A program made the translations under genes and the position numbers. This document shows, piece after piece, positions 42,020 to 54,065 of a stretch of 64,000 nucleotides of DNA. The stretch comes from Typha latifolia. Lineage: Eukaryota; Streptophyta; Magnoliopsida; Poales; Typhaceae. Where the stretch lies: NCBI GenBank assembly GCA_019914945.1, contig CM034109.1, forward strand, positions 2,914,001 through 2,978,000. Direction: 5' to 3'. How positions within the stretch are numbered: the stretch's first letter is position 1; each line of letters starts with the position of its first letter. Under the pieces are notes generated by a model, which was not told the origin of the DNA, did not search any database, and saw nothing but the letters and a program-made list of their open reading frames with translations.

Positions 42020-43730
42020 GGTAAGAAAGATTTTTAAGGTCCTAAGGATTTTGAATGTAAAATATAATTGAACTATAAACGGAAGGATCAGGAGAGCGTA
42101 TGATAACATATGATGGAATGTTTTCCCTTTTTTGTTTCCTTCCTTCTTTTGATGTATCTTGTTCTATAGAAGAGGAAAAAGATGTAAGATGAGTAACTCA
42201 ATACATCAATTAAGCTTCTTGCACTTTCTCAAGTATGGTAAATTCTCAAGGACTTGGAGTCAATGGTTTTCTCCTTTTCATTATCCAATCTCTGTTTTGT
42301 CTATACTCTGCCCTACATCAAATTTGGAATTAGAGCTTTTGATTTGTCAGCATGCCCAATTGTACTTGATCAAGATTGTGCGGAAAAATGAAGCAAGCTG
42401 AGTTTTGGGATGGATTATATTCCTAACTGATAATTTAATTCATGGGAATATTATATTTTAAATCATCCTTTTTGCATTCATTCCCTTCAATTTCCCTTTA
42501 TTGCCTCAAAAACACCCTAAAGTTTTTGGGATTTACTCTAGAATTATTTTGCTTAGCTACAGACTTCAAATGACAGGCATACCCATTTATAATCTAAGGC
42601 TTAAAGTTTAGGCTATAAAGATCAATGAAAATGTATATGATGCAAGACAACTTCTTGATTGTAGATTTGAGAAGTAGACAAAATAATCAAATCTAGAAAA
42701 TTTACCAACAAACACTGAATATGTAAAAATGTTCAAAATATTCATTAACTAATAAAAGAGGATTACAAGGCTTTATATAGATAAAATAAAGTAAAAGACA
42801 AGAATAATCCTAAAAAATTAATCAAAACCCTCGCTAAGCCAAAGGGCCACGAGTGCAGCCCTTTTGTACCTACGAGAATAAACATAACGAATAGTGGTGC
42901 CCACACCAGTATATTTGATATTAAACTTTTTTCTCTTTTATAAGAGAAAACAGAAATTTCATATATTCTCAACTTTTATGCTAGTCTATTACAAAAGGTT
43001 TTTTTTAAGGGAAAATGCATAGTTCTACAACAAACGGTGTAAACCATACTAAATCTAAGAGTGTGTAAAATATAATTTGCCGTGATTCCTTCACTATGTA
43101 AGATACAAGAAGAAATCAATTAATGCAGATAAGTAACAAGATGAAGGATGTATATGATGGAGAAGCACAAAATCTCAACTGATTTGCCAAAAACATCATG
43201 CCATCATTTTGGTATAATGGAAGATATGTTCAAGGACAAGTACATGTGGTCTTAGCTTCTTATTATGATTACTTCTTTAACGAACAAATATGCAATATGA
43301 CTATCTTATCAAGTTCTGATAGAGTATACAGAGGACTTTCTGCAGCATATGGAGGTTCTCGGAAGATCACATGTAATCAAATAATCAACAAATTGTTGCT
43401 ATAATAACATGCAGAATATCCAAACTGCACATGGTGGATATTTCCGTAAGAGTAAAAAAACACTAAAGTCCAAATGGAATATTCAATTCAAATATGAAGT
43501 TCCAATAAGATATAGAAACTAAATTAATGAGAAAAGACACCAATCTACAAGTCTCTTTTCTTTAGAAATACTTATGTTTACAGGCCCTTTTCTGTTGCGA
43601 GCATGGGAAAATTAATCTCTATTTGAATGAGTTCATGGAGAAACTATAACAATGATGGGCATGAGTAGAAACTTCATCACCAACTTTTGAAGAACAGCTC
43701 AAAATCTGGAACTCAAGACAAGTTCCTAAG
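42020..43730. other. Non-coding AT-rich stretch
   Basis: I see no supported gene, RNA or transposon in this stretch; the short open frames lack any recognisable motif. Confidence 0.4.
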
Positions 43731-44491
43731 CCCCCATTTGCTTTGGGTTTAGAGAAAGTACCTAAACTGATTTAGGAACCCTAAACTAGTTTAGTAACCA
43801 AATAATAAAATAACTTTATTTTTTTAATCAAGTTTAGTCCTCAATAAATAATTAAATAATAATATATAAATTCTATTATTCTTTCAATTTGATTTTATTT
43901 TTACCTTTGACATAACTTACGTCTATCAGTTTATTGTCTTGTCAATCTTATTTCTTCTCTCTTTTCTCCTCTCTATTCTCTGTCTTTCAAAATAATCAAA
44001 TATTTATATTGTAAATATTATGTCCTAATATAATGAGAACCCTATAAATAAAATAAAAATTACAGGAAAACAGTGTAAATAATTTGATTAGATAAAATAT
44101 AATTATTTTAAAAATAATTTTACTAATAATATCGTTCAGTGTAGGTCTAATAAAAAATTATATAAAATAAAAGTAATTTGTCGGTTATTAAAAAGGGTGT
44201 AAAATGTTATTTTGCGGGCTTAAAAATAAATTTGCAGGGAAGGCAGCAAAGTCTAGTTCGCTAGCTTACAAAATAAGCCATCAAACGTTTTACGGGCTTA
44301 AAAATAAATTTGCGGGGTTAAGGTTAACTAAACTGGCTGATTTGCAGGCTTAGAAGGCAACAAATGCTAGTTAGCTGGCTTACGAAAGAACCCAACAAAT
44401 ATTGTTTTGCGGGCTTGAAAATAAAATTGCAAGCGTATGGAAGACAATTGCTATTAAATTATCTGTACACATCCAACGGTTTTGTAAAATA

Positions 44492-45390
44492 AATATCACG
44501 TGAGGTTTATTTAAAAAATATTAAAAAATCATGATGAATCACTACTCTGACATTTGCAGGCTTATATGTTATATATTTGCAGGCTTAGTTGGATTATTTG
44601 CTGGCTTAGAATGTGAAGTCTACAAATAAGAAGAATAAGTCCGTATACTGAGACTTGTAAAATCATGTCCAATCTCATCATCACTGTCCTCTCTCCTCTC
44701 CTATCTAAAAATATCATGTGAGGTTTATTTAAAAAAAATTAAAAAAATCGTGATGAGTCACTACTCTGACATTTGCAGGCTTATATATTATATATTTGCG
44801 GGCTTAGTTGAATTATTTGCTAGCTTAGAATGTGAAGTCTGCAAATAAGAAGATTAAGTCTATATACTGAGACTTGTCAAATCATGTCTCATCTCATTAT
44901 CATTGTCTTTTCTTCTCTCTTCTATCTTCTCTAGTAGAAATATCACGTGAGGTTTAATTAAAAAAAATTAAAAAAATTGTGATAAGTCACTACTCTAACA
45001 TTTGCAACCTTATATGTTATATATTTGCAAGCTTAATCAGATTATTTGCTGGCTTAGAATGTGAAGTTTGCAAATAATAAGAAAAGGTCCATATACTAAG
45101 ACTTGTCAAATCATGTCTAATCTCATCATTACTATCCTCTCTCCTTTCCTATCTTCTCCAGTAGAAATATCACTTGAGGTTTATTTAAAAAAAATTAAAA
45201 AATCATGATGAGTCACTGCTCTGACATTTATAGGCTTATATATATATTTGCGGGCTTAGTTAGATTATTTGTTGGCTTAGAATGTGAAGTCTACAAATAA
45301 AAAGATTAAGTCCGTATACTGAGACTTATCAAATCATATCTAATCTTATCATCATTGTCCTCTTTCCTCTCTTCTCTTCTCTCCTCTCCT
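44492..45390 (+). repeat. Four tandem units of about 220-230 bp
   Basis: Units begin AATATCACGTGAGGTTTATT at about 44492, 44711, 44938 and 45167. Each includes CACTACTCTGACATTTGCAG, GCTGGCTTAGAATGTGAAGT and a CT-rich end. They lie 5' of the Myb/SANT gene and may be transposon subterminal or promoter sequence. Confidence 0.75.
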
Positions 45391-45979
45391 CTCTCTCCTC
45401 TCCTCTCTCTCCTCTCTCTCAACGAGGAAAATTGAGAGAAAACAATTCTCCTCTCCTCTCTCCTCTCCTCTCTTCTCTACTAGCTCCCACTCTCAGCCGC
45501 ACGCCACCTTCGAAGAATTTGCTCGATTGCCACACGTTGTCTCCGACAAAGAAACCTCTCGGCAGTTGCATGCCGACGTCGTCGAAGCAACGACATCCCA
45601 AAATTTGTCGCGTCTAACAAATAGCATCTTCTTGACCAACGATATCCTATTGGAGAGCTCGGACGATCCCAAATAAGTATTATAATCCTTCTACTATCTC
45701 ATATAGTTATAGATCTGATAAATCAAAGCTCATTTATGGTGTGTGTTAATTCACTTAACAGCAAGATGATTTTCTCATAATGTTGATAACTATATGTAGA
45801 TTAGGCTACGAGTCATGCATATTGCATTGTTATTATAGGCTATGGGTCCTAGAAAATTTGATTTCTGTAACACATCAAAATGTACTATTGCTTTCTTAGA
45901 TGTTTTTCTTCATATTTCGTCATTAGGGAGAACATGCTAAGAAATAGAGATGGTGAACAACAATCTGGCAAGATGATTG

Positions 45980-46560
45980 AAATTGGACTGATGAGAAAGA
46001 TGCAATTTTATTAGAGCACCTTCGTCACCAATATGATGCAGGAAGAAAGAATGGTAAGAATTTTTACCAAAGATGATTGGAATGAAGTTGTGAAGAGTTG
46101 AAAATTGAGTACCGGGAGTGACATCGATTAAAATGTAAATGGAAGAGGCTTTGTGAGTATTACAGAAATTACAAGAGCCTAAAAGATAAAAGTGGATGAG
46201 GTTGGGACGATATCCTCTACAAGCCTAATGTTGATGATTGGAAATTTTTAATAAAGGTATATTTTAATAATGTTTTCTCAAATTTAATTAAATTAGTCTT
46301 TTTTTTATTTACTGAACTGACAAATTGTTAAACATAGTAATACAAAAATATTTTTTCCACTTTCTAGAATGATGTGAGATACGAAAGATGTCGAGACAAA
46401 AGATTTCTATACTTTGAAGATATCAGGTTCCTAGTGGGTAATGATATTGCAACGGGACGATATGCTTTTGCATCTACTGAACCAAATGACAAGACAATGA
46501 ATGAAAGTACTAGGTCTTCTGATACACCTAGTAGAAATGTGTGGCAAATCCCCTGTTTAT
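45980..46560 (+). pseudogene. Myb/SANT-like (Myb_DNA-bind_3) protein of the Harbinger element
   Basis: The first part reads NWTDEKDAILLEHLRHQYDA then GRKNGKNFYQR, and after stops RLKCKWKRLCEYYRNYKSLK with DKSG.GWDD, the trihelix/Myb-like domain of plant PIF ORF1 proteins, which help the transposase enter the nucleus and bind DNA. A GTATAT...CTTTCTAG intron (about 46257-46366) is followed by NDVRYERCRDKRFLYFEDIR and GNDIATGRYAF to about 46560. Four stops in the first exon make it a pseudogene. Confidence 0.75.
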
Positions 46561-47479
46561 AATAGTTAGTTTGCTGATTGCACTTAGCTGACAAGTTTTA
46601 ATATGTAGTAATAAGAGAAGAAATTAAAGTAGATCAAGTACACCCCGAAAAAAGAAGTCCCACATTAGCAATGAAGCCTTTGATAAATTTCTGATGGTTT
46701 GTTAAAAAGGCATGAAAGAAAGGATACAATGATAAACCTTGAATTGGAAAAATTCAAGAAGGAATGCCGAAAGGAAAAGGATAAAGACATACAACACCGT
46801 TTGTCTTTAACCTATGAAATTTTTGGTATAGATTGCAAAAAAATTTACTTTCTTGGAGAGGCTTTTCTAGATGATAATAATAGGTCAATATAGAAGGGAT
46901 TGCAAACTGTTTATGATCGTAGCTACTAGATAGATATGAAAATGAGTTTGCTACCACTATTCACACAACAAGACGCTTCAAATGTGCTTGATTTTATTTT
47001 ATTGTACTATTATTATGTATACTATTATTGAGTAAATTGTTAGGCGTGTACTCTTAGGCGTTCTACAAAGAATGATGTACTATGTGATATTTATTATTTG
47101 TGGCATATGATATGGTATTTCATTTAAACTTCGGTACTATATAGTGATTGTGAACATGTATTACCATCATCATTTTGATCACATATCATGAAACTTTATT
47201 GATAAGTTTACATTATTTGTATATGAAACTATGTGGTTGTGACCACATTTAAAATATATTATTTGTATATTGAGCACGCTTTATTTATAAAAAGTTTTAA
47301 TTATTAAAATATTTTGACTCATATTTTATTATTGCAGAAAGCAATAAGACTTATAACTGGACAACAAAATTAGCAGGTATGATTATTCGTGCTGTCATCT
47401 TTACTCTATAAGGAACATGGTTAATATATGCTGCAACTAGTTACAAATTCATATTGCGAATAACAGGGACTAACTCCAA

Positions 47480-48860
47480 ATGGAAATGTTTGGAGAACAA
47501 GTTGATATTGATTATAATTCAGATAGTACCCCTTCAGATAGTCGTAGTGTATCATTCAATAGCCTACATGACAACTCGTCAATTTCGGAACAGTTAGATG
47601 AATTCCTAGATAAAGTTGAAGAATATTTCCTATGATCTAGTTCTACAAGACCTACACCAAGGCCTTGTAGAACTAGACCATTTTCTATAAATGATCTTGT
47701 TAATAATATCCTAAATGGCCATTCAAACCGGTGCATTGATGAGTTTCGATTGAGCATTGAAATTTTTACTTATTTAGTAAAACTATTGGAGGAAAGAGGC
47801 CTAATTAGGAATACAAATATCTCAACAAATGAGCAGTTAGCTATCTTTTTATATATGATTGCACATGGGGCATCGATGAGGACTCTTGTAGAGAAATTTT
47901 AGTACTCAACTCAAATAATTTGTGAACATATTCATGATGTTGCAGCTGCTATTTGATCTCTAAAGGAAACTTATATCAAAATGTCACTCTCCGAGGTTTG
48001 GGTTCATCCAAAGACTCAAGGAAGTAATTTATTGTATACATACTTTAGGGTTAATATCATTTTCAGTCTCACATTATTATTCAACCACTTTTGAAATATA
48101 TTGCTCATATTTTGTAACGTTCAATTTTATACATATATACAGAATACTATTGGTGCAATAGATAGGATCTATATACAGTGTATTGTGAAAGGCATAGATC
48201 ATCAAACACATTCACGCAATCGTAAGGGCGATATCTCCAAAAATGTAATGGTCTTATATCTCCTACTTAGTTGGGAAGATAGGGCATCTAACATGATCGT
48301 ATCACGATCTGCTATTGCTGAATAGAATTTTACTGTGCCTCCCGGTAAGTTGATGTAGTTGAAATTAATAAACTAAGTTTTTACCAATTATACATAAAAT
48401 TAAGATAATTTAAGTTCTATTGTATATAGGGAAATATTATCTTGTAGATGTTGGTTACACAAATTCTTATCAGTTTTTGGCACCTTATGGAGGAACTAGG
48501 TATCATTTAAGTGGGTACCGTCATACACGTATGTCACATACCGAACCACAAGATTTATTCAATCATCATCAAGCGCAACTTTGTAATGTAGTCGAGAGGA
48601 CTTTTGGTGTATGGAAACAACATTTCCAAATTAAAAAAATGCAAATGGGACCATACAAGAAAAGGAGGCAAACCAAAATTATCATGGCATATAGCCATAT
48701 GCTGTATTGCACAATTTTATTATTAAACACCATCAAGAAAATGATAGATTTTTGTCTACGGGCTGGATTTATTGAATCTACCTTCAACCATGATGATACA
48801 TATTTTTATATGGCTGAACACCACAATCTATTGATTATAATCATGATAGTAATAAGCTAA
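47480..48860 (+). pseudogene. PIF/Harbinger DDE transposase
   Basis: Exon 1 (from ATG 47480): MEMFGEQVDIDYNSDSTPSD, then CIDEFRLSIEIFTYLVKLLE and TNEQLAIFLYMIAHGASMRT, the HARBI1-type N-terminus, with several stops. Intron about 48024-48142 (GTAATT...ACAG). Exon 2 (48143-48344): NTIGAIDRIYI holds the first catalytic Asp; the second is lost (SWEDRASNMIV, Asp replaced by Asn). Intron 48345-48429 (GTAAGT...ATAG). Exon 3 (48430-48860), intact: KYYLVDVGYTNSYQFLAPYG, RYHLSGY, NVVERTFGVWKQHF with the catalytic Glu. The enzyme would cut and paste the element. It is inactive as read. Confidence 0.9.
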
Positions 48861-49001
48861 GAAATGAGATTACAGTTCAATTGTGGGAAGGAAGAGACCG
48901 AGATATATTTTCTTTTTTGTTGATATTGTGTTTATTCATAATAATAATAATTTTTTTATATATTTTCTTTGAGTAATTATATATATTATTTCTTTAGGAT
49001 G

Positions 49002-49200
49002 AAATACTATGTTGTGTATATTGGTAGAAGGACCGGCATCTTTCATTCTTGGCTGGTTGGCCGGAATGTCATGCTCAGGTGAATGAAATTTCAGACACAT
49101 GCTTTCGCTCGTTCCCAATATATGATCTTGCTGTGGATTCGTATTCCAGATTGATTGCAGCAAATCAGAAGCAAGCAACTATGCCACGAAAGAAAAGATT
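49002..49200 (+). pseudogene. Viroplasmin / RNase H1 N-terminal (hybrid-binding) domain
   Basis: After a CTTTAG acceptor-like site, MKYYVVYIGRRTGIFHSW is readable; after a one-base frame change WPECHAQVNEISDTCFRSF follows, then YDLAVDSYSRLIAANQKQA. This is the fold that in RNase H1 binds RNA/DNA hybrids (Cauli_VI family), also seen in many plant repeat-encoded proteins. It is 140 bp downstream of the transposase in the same orientation, so it may be a third gene of the Harbinger element. One frameshift breaks it. Confidence 0.65.
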
Positions 49201-50065
49201 CAACAAATATCACATATTTTGTTTTCTCATTTCTTTCCTTGTGAGTATGTTGTTTCTGTTGTTCGTTAAATATGTGATCTAGATTTTCTATATGTATTGA
49301 CGTATTATTATAAGACAATGAGATTGCAGCAGATATTTTGATTATGGTTAATTATGGATGTTTTGTTGTACTACTGTTATATAAACCTGATAATGTTATA
49401 ATTTGTCTTATGTTGTGGATATTATGGTAATGTTGTATGTGAACAGGAAAATATTGACTTGTTGTATAAAGATAGTTTTATTATAATATTATATTTGGAG
49501 AAGAAAAGATTGTAGTAATGTTGTATAAAGATGATTTTATTGTAATGTTGTATTTGGAGAGTTGTGATAACAGTTGTAATGTTCTAATATTTATAATGTT
49601 GTATATGAACAGAAAAAAATTGTAATCAATAGAGATAGTTTTGTTGTAATATTGTACTAATGAGTAACAAATATTATATAGGAATAGGAAAAGATTGTAA
49701 TCAACGGAGATGGTTTTATTGTAATAATGAGTAAAGTGTTGTATTGTAAATTTTCTATTATATGTGAACAGGAAAATATATTGCTATGTTTGTATATTTG
49801 TATTATTGTATGGTAATGTTACATGTCAAATACAGAAGGTTATTTGTTGTAAGTGTTGTATGCTTATTTACAAATATTTTTGCTATATTTATAAATATTT
49901 TTTACTAAAAAAAGGAGTAAAAAGGAATGAGTAAGAAAAAGATAATTTTGGGTTAAAAGAAATAGTTGGGTTAGAACTCATTAGCTGGGTTAGATGATAA
50001 GAGTATAATCTATTAGCTGGCTTAGATGACAGGAGTACAATCCATTAGTTGGGTTAGATGAAAAG

Positions 50066-50430
50066 TGTAACAAACCAATCTTAAAAAAAAGAAAGAAAGA
50101 AAGAAAAAATTATGGGCACGACGCGACCAGCCACACTGTGGTCGGCCTCGTGCCCATGCAAGCTGCGCATGCAGCTTGCGTTGTGCGGGCGCCACGTGCC
50201 CGCTGCCGCTGCCGCTGCCAACGGGTTGCGGCCAACTGGCCGCGGCGGGCCCCGGCGCCGCCGCAACCCCCTCCACCGCCTCCTCTCTCTCTCTCTCTCT
50301 ATCTATTTATCTCTCTCGGTCTCTCTCTCACTCCACTCTCTCTCCACTATCTTTCGCACTTCTCATCGCCGACGTTGGCCTGCCGCCACCTTCTCGAAGC
50401 CGCCGCCACTAGTGAGAAGCTCTCTCTCCC

Positions 50431-50468
<38 letters not shown>

Positions 50469-53437
50469 CCCGAGCTCGTCGGAGCCGAGCCGCCGGCGAG
50501 AGGCCGGCCGCTAGCTGGCCAACAGCAGCCGGTGCCCTCCCCGCCGGCCCGGGTCCGTAAGCTCCTCCCTCACCTTCTCTCTTTCTTCTCTTCCTCTTCT
50601 CTTCTTCTCTTCTTCTTCTTCTTCTTCTTCTTCTTCCTCTTTCTTCTTCTTCCTCTTTCTTCTTCTTATTTCTTATTTCTATTTCTTCTTCCTTTCTTTT
50701 CCCTCAGCTCCCCTCCCCCTCTTCTTCTTCTCCTTCTCCTCTCTTCTTCTTCTTCTTCTCCTTCTCCTCCCTTCTTCTTCTTCTCCTCCTCCTTCTCCTC
50801 CTTTTTCTTCTACTTTCCTTCTTTTTCTTCTTCCTCCTCGGCTTCTACTTCTTCTTTTTTTCTTCTCTGCACAGTGCGACCCAGCACTTATGGCAGATTT
50901 AATTAATTTATTATTTTATTTATGTTATTTATTTATGTATTTTTCTTCTTAATTAATGCAAATAGATTATTTAGACATTAACTATTTTAATAATATTATA
51001 TATTCTTCAATATAATTTTATTAATGATAATTTTATAATTAATGATTAATTAGGTATAAATACAGGTAATACTTATATTTATTTATTTATTTATATATCT
51101 ATTAGATTAATAGATAGATTTGTAAATTATAATTATTAGATTTATATTCTAATACCCCTATCATATATATTTTAAGTATTTTTATTTGTTTTATGATTAT
51201 TCTGCAACAAATAAAATACTAAGCTTATTTAGTTATTTATTTATTATTTTATCGAGTAAAGACTGTATTGTCCCTAATTAATCAAGATAGCATATGAATT
51301 ATAAAATTAATTATAATTAGACCTTGTCTATACTTATTTAGCCTTTTATTTTATAATTATATATTTAGAAATACTCTCATATAAAAGGAAACAGGCCTCT
51401 TCTCCTTATGTTATAACTAACATTTTATAATAATAATAAAATTATAATATTTGAATCGTATCTATATTATATACCTAGTTGTGTAATAAAAAATAAAGAA
51501 AAGTGATTCTAAACCTAATAAACCTTTATATTTTAACTGAATTAATTCTAATTAGATAAACGGCTAACATTATACTACTTAAATATTTCAGATCCGGAAC
51601 CCCGTTATTTGAGACCCCATGGACCTTGCTTGCGATGAGTGTCGCTCGGTTACTTGACGGACGTGAGAGATACGTGGTTTGTGTCTTCTGATCAGACGGT
51701 GAGTAGTCTTATCCCTTAGACGCCTTTCTCAAATTAGGTTATATTATATATTATGTACATGCATGTTTTGGCCACCAGCATGATTATATGACTTTATCTA
51801 GAGATGATTACAGTCGAGCATATTTTATCATGCATCTGATTAGGTTGATCTGGGATATGAGCACATTGGTGATATATAGAGATCATGAGAGATGATTCTG
51901 CTATTATGATTGTTTACCGAGTTGATCTGTAGCATGAGTATGCATGTAATAGATTAGCATGAGTATCCATGTGTTGACGATACAGTTGGAGACTACATTG
52001 CATCATTTTCTCTTGATTCCTATTCTACCTAAATTCCTATTATGCATTGACTTGTTATCGTACTAGATATATGCATTTGACATGTCATTTCGAAGGAAAG
52101 TATGAAATGTGATTGATAGGATAGTTGATAGAAAGCGTGAGGATACCCGAGTGGGCACGAGGGTTAGGACGTGCTTGGTGGACGATTGATCGCTCGACAT
52201 AGTCGCGATCCTATTGGCCTTACGTCCGAGGTCGTTAGTTTGTGTGCGCAGCAGACATTCGGACATATGCCGTTTGCTAGGGCATATGTGGCGAGTTATC
52301 CTCACGAGGTTTCTATCAACTATGAGGGTGCCCAATCTGAATGGATGTTGATACCCTTAGCAGATGGGAGGGTATGATTATATTTGAGATACTCCTTGCG
52401 GATGGCAGAGTATGCTCTGAGCCTTCGGGCATGATGTTGAGACCGGATACCGGGTATTGACTGTGCACAGTGGTCTAGTATGATGATATTATAGCGAGAT
52501 GTCGGTGATGATTGATGATTGTGATGTTGAGAAATGCATATGATTTCATTATTATTTGGTTACCTGATTATCGAGTGATCAATATGCATTATATATGGTT
52601 GCATTTGATATCATAGCATGGTCATAGTCGGCATACATCATGTGTCATATTTGAAAGAGAGTTATGATGATGGTATGACATGGAGATTTATTTATACATT
52701 GTCAATGATTATATATTCTACCGGTTATGACATGACATGTTATCTATTTTTCATTTATATATTATTGAGGAACATTCATATACTCATTCATGACATGATG
52801 TTCTTTCTGATTCATATTATCCAGTACATGATTTACTCTCTGTTTGACATCACTGATTCGGGGTAAGGTCTATTCACTGAGCCTTTTGCTCATGACTCTT
52901 TTTATTTCTTTTCTAACCCCCTCAGATACGTGGTATGTGATAACGATTTGAGATATCTTGAGAAGATATTTTAGAGCGATGATGAGGTGAGCTATAGATG
53001 CGAGACGGTATAGATGATAATTTATATAGGAATTGAGTTGTACTAGTATTTGATATTTGTACTATGTTGTATTAGACGATGAATTGTATAATATAGGTCG
53101 AATCATAGTGTACTCTTATATTAGTCGTTTTAGTTGTATCTTGATGGTTTGTTGTGGCCTGTGTGGGTCTTGCCAGATTATGTAGTGGTATAATGTATAT
53201 TATTGTGGACTGGGATATTCATATGTTAACAGGTTTATTTGGTTAATAATATGATTTAATTGGTGATGGGTTATGTGATTATGGATATGTTAGCAGGTAG
53301 TATTTGATGATGTCATGATTGTATGTGTATAGGAGAGTATCTGTGCGTGACGGGTCCTGCCCGTCTTGTCGTGTGCGCCGCGCGTGCCGTGTGGGTGCAT
53401 GGGCGTGCACGTGCCCGTGCCGTGCGGGGGCATTACA
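50066..53437 (+). repeat. 3.37 kb solo LTR (same family as element E LTR)
   Basis: Ends TGTAACAAACC and GGGGGCATTACA, flanked by AAAAG on both sides (50061-50065 and 53438-53442), a perfect 5-bp target duplication. It holds the GC hairpin (about 50113-50159), CT and CTT tracts (50280-50860), an AT-rich block, the CCCCATGGACCTTGC block (about 51625) and a GC-rich 3' end with CGTGCACGTGCCCGTGCCG. It interrupts the Harbinger element. The long Ser/Phe-rich open frame over 50112-50906 is microsatellite, not a gene. Confidence 0.85.
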
Positions 53438-53442
53438 AAAAG

Positions 53443-53780
53443 AGTACAAACCATTAACTGGGTTTAACCTAGTAGTTAGGTTATATAACCCATTAGCTAG
53501 GTTATAACCCACTTAGATGGGTTATAACCCCCTTAGCTAGGTTATATACCATTTGTGGGGTTATAACCCCCTTGGCTGGGTTATGTAACCCCTTAGTTGG
53601 GTTATGTTAGTTGGGTTATATACCCATTTGCAGGGTTATATAACCCTATTAGCTGGGTTATAACCCCGCAAACAATGCATATAGAAGGACCCATTAGCTT
53701 AACCCATTATTACAACCCAAATCCATTAGCAGTAACCCATTAGCCCATTAGCTAGGTTACAACCCATTAGCTAGGTTAGA
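53443..53780. repeat. GGTTATAACCC-rich degenerate tandem repeat
   Basis: Many units of about 20-25 bp around TTAGCTGGGTTATAACCC, several of them palindromic (GGTTATAACC). They continue the motif seen at 49960-50060 on the other side of the solo LTR, so this is one repeat tract split by the insertion. Confidence 0.65.
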
Positions 53781-54065
53781 ACCAAAAAAAACCACCAGCT
53801 TCCTATCTTCAAGGTCTTCCCAAATCTGTCTTCCCCCAAATTTTTTAACCCATCAGCTCTTCCCCCAAATTTTTTAACCCATCAGCTCTTCCCATCTTCA
53901 AGCTGTTCCTATCATCAATCTTTGTTTTCTCGGGTCCAAAACCACAAGCTCCATTGGATTTTCGGCAAAGGCAAGATGGTGTCGGAAATTGAGAAGAAGG
54001 AAGAAGGTACCAAGAAAGGAGCACTACGCCAAGGTAGGTTCCATTGTTCGCAAGCTCTCTCTGAA
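53781..54065 (+). other. Unassigned leader-like stretch
   Basis: A 29-30 bp unit (TCTTCCCCCAAATTTTTTAA) occurs twice at about 53829-53885. At 53976 an ATG opens a short lysine/glutamate-rich frame (MVSEIEKKEEGTKKGALRQG) followed by a donor-like AAGGTAGGTT. It could be the first exon of a host gene captured or cut by element J, but there is no further support. Confidence 0.25.

Larger units (their letters stand above)
43730..53770 (+). mobile_element. Decayed PIF/Harbinger DNA transposon, interrupted by a solo LTR
   Basis: It contains a Myb/SANT protein gene (about 45980-46560), a Harbinger-type transposase gene (47480-48860) and a viroplasmin-type domain (about 49002-49200), all plus strand. 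Both flanks carry many copies of a motif of the form GCTGGCTTA / GCGGGCTTA / GCTGGGTTA, as expected for subterminal repeats. The outer limits are estimates: CCCCCATTTGCTTTGGG at about 43733 could be the left terminus, but I did not find its inverted partner or a 3-bp TAA/TTA duplication. Confidence 0.5.

Noticed and set aside
43198..43404. Short open frame of 68 codons in the genic island
   Set aside because: No recognisable domain, no splice context and no codon bias; likely chance.
53443..53780. Telomere-like TAACCC repeats
   Set aside because: Units are GGGTTATAACCC-type of about 20-25 bp, not TTTAGGG, and they match the transposon subterminal motif.
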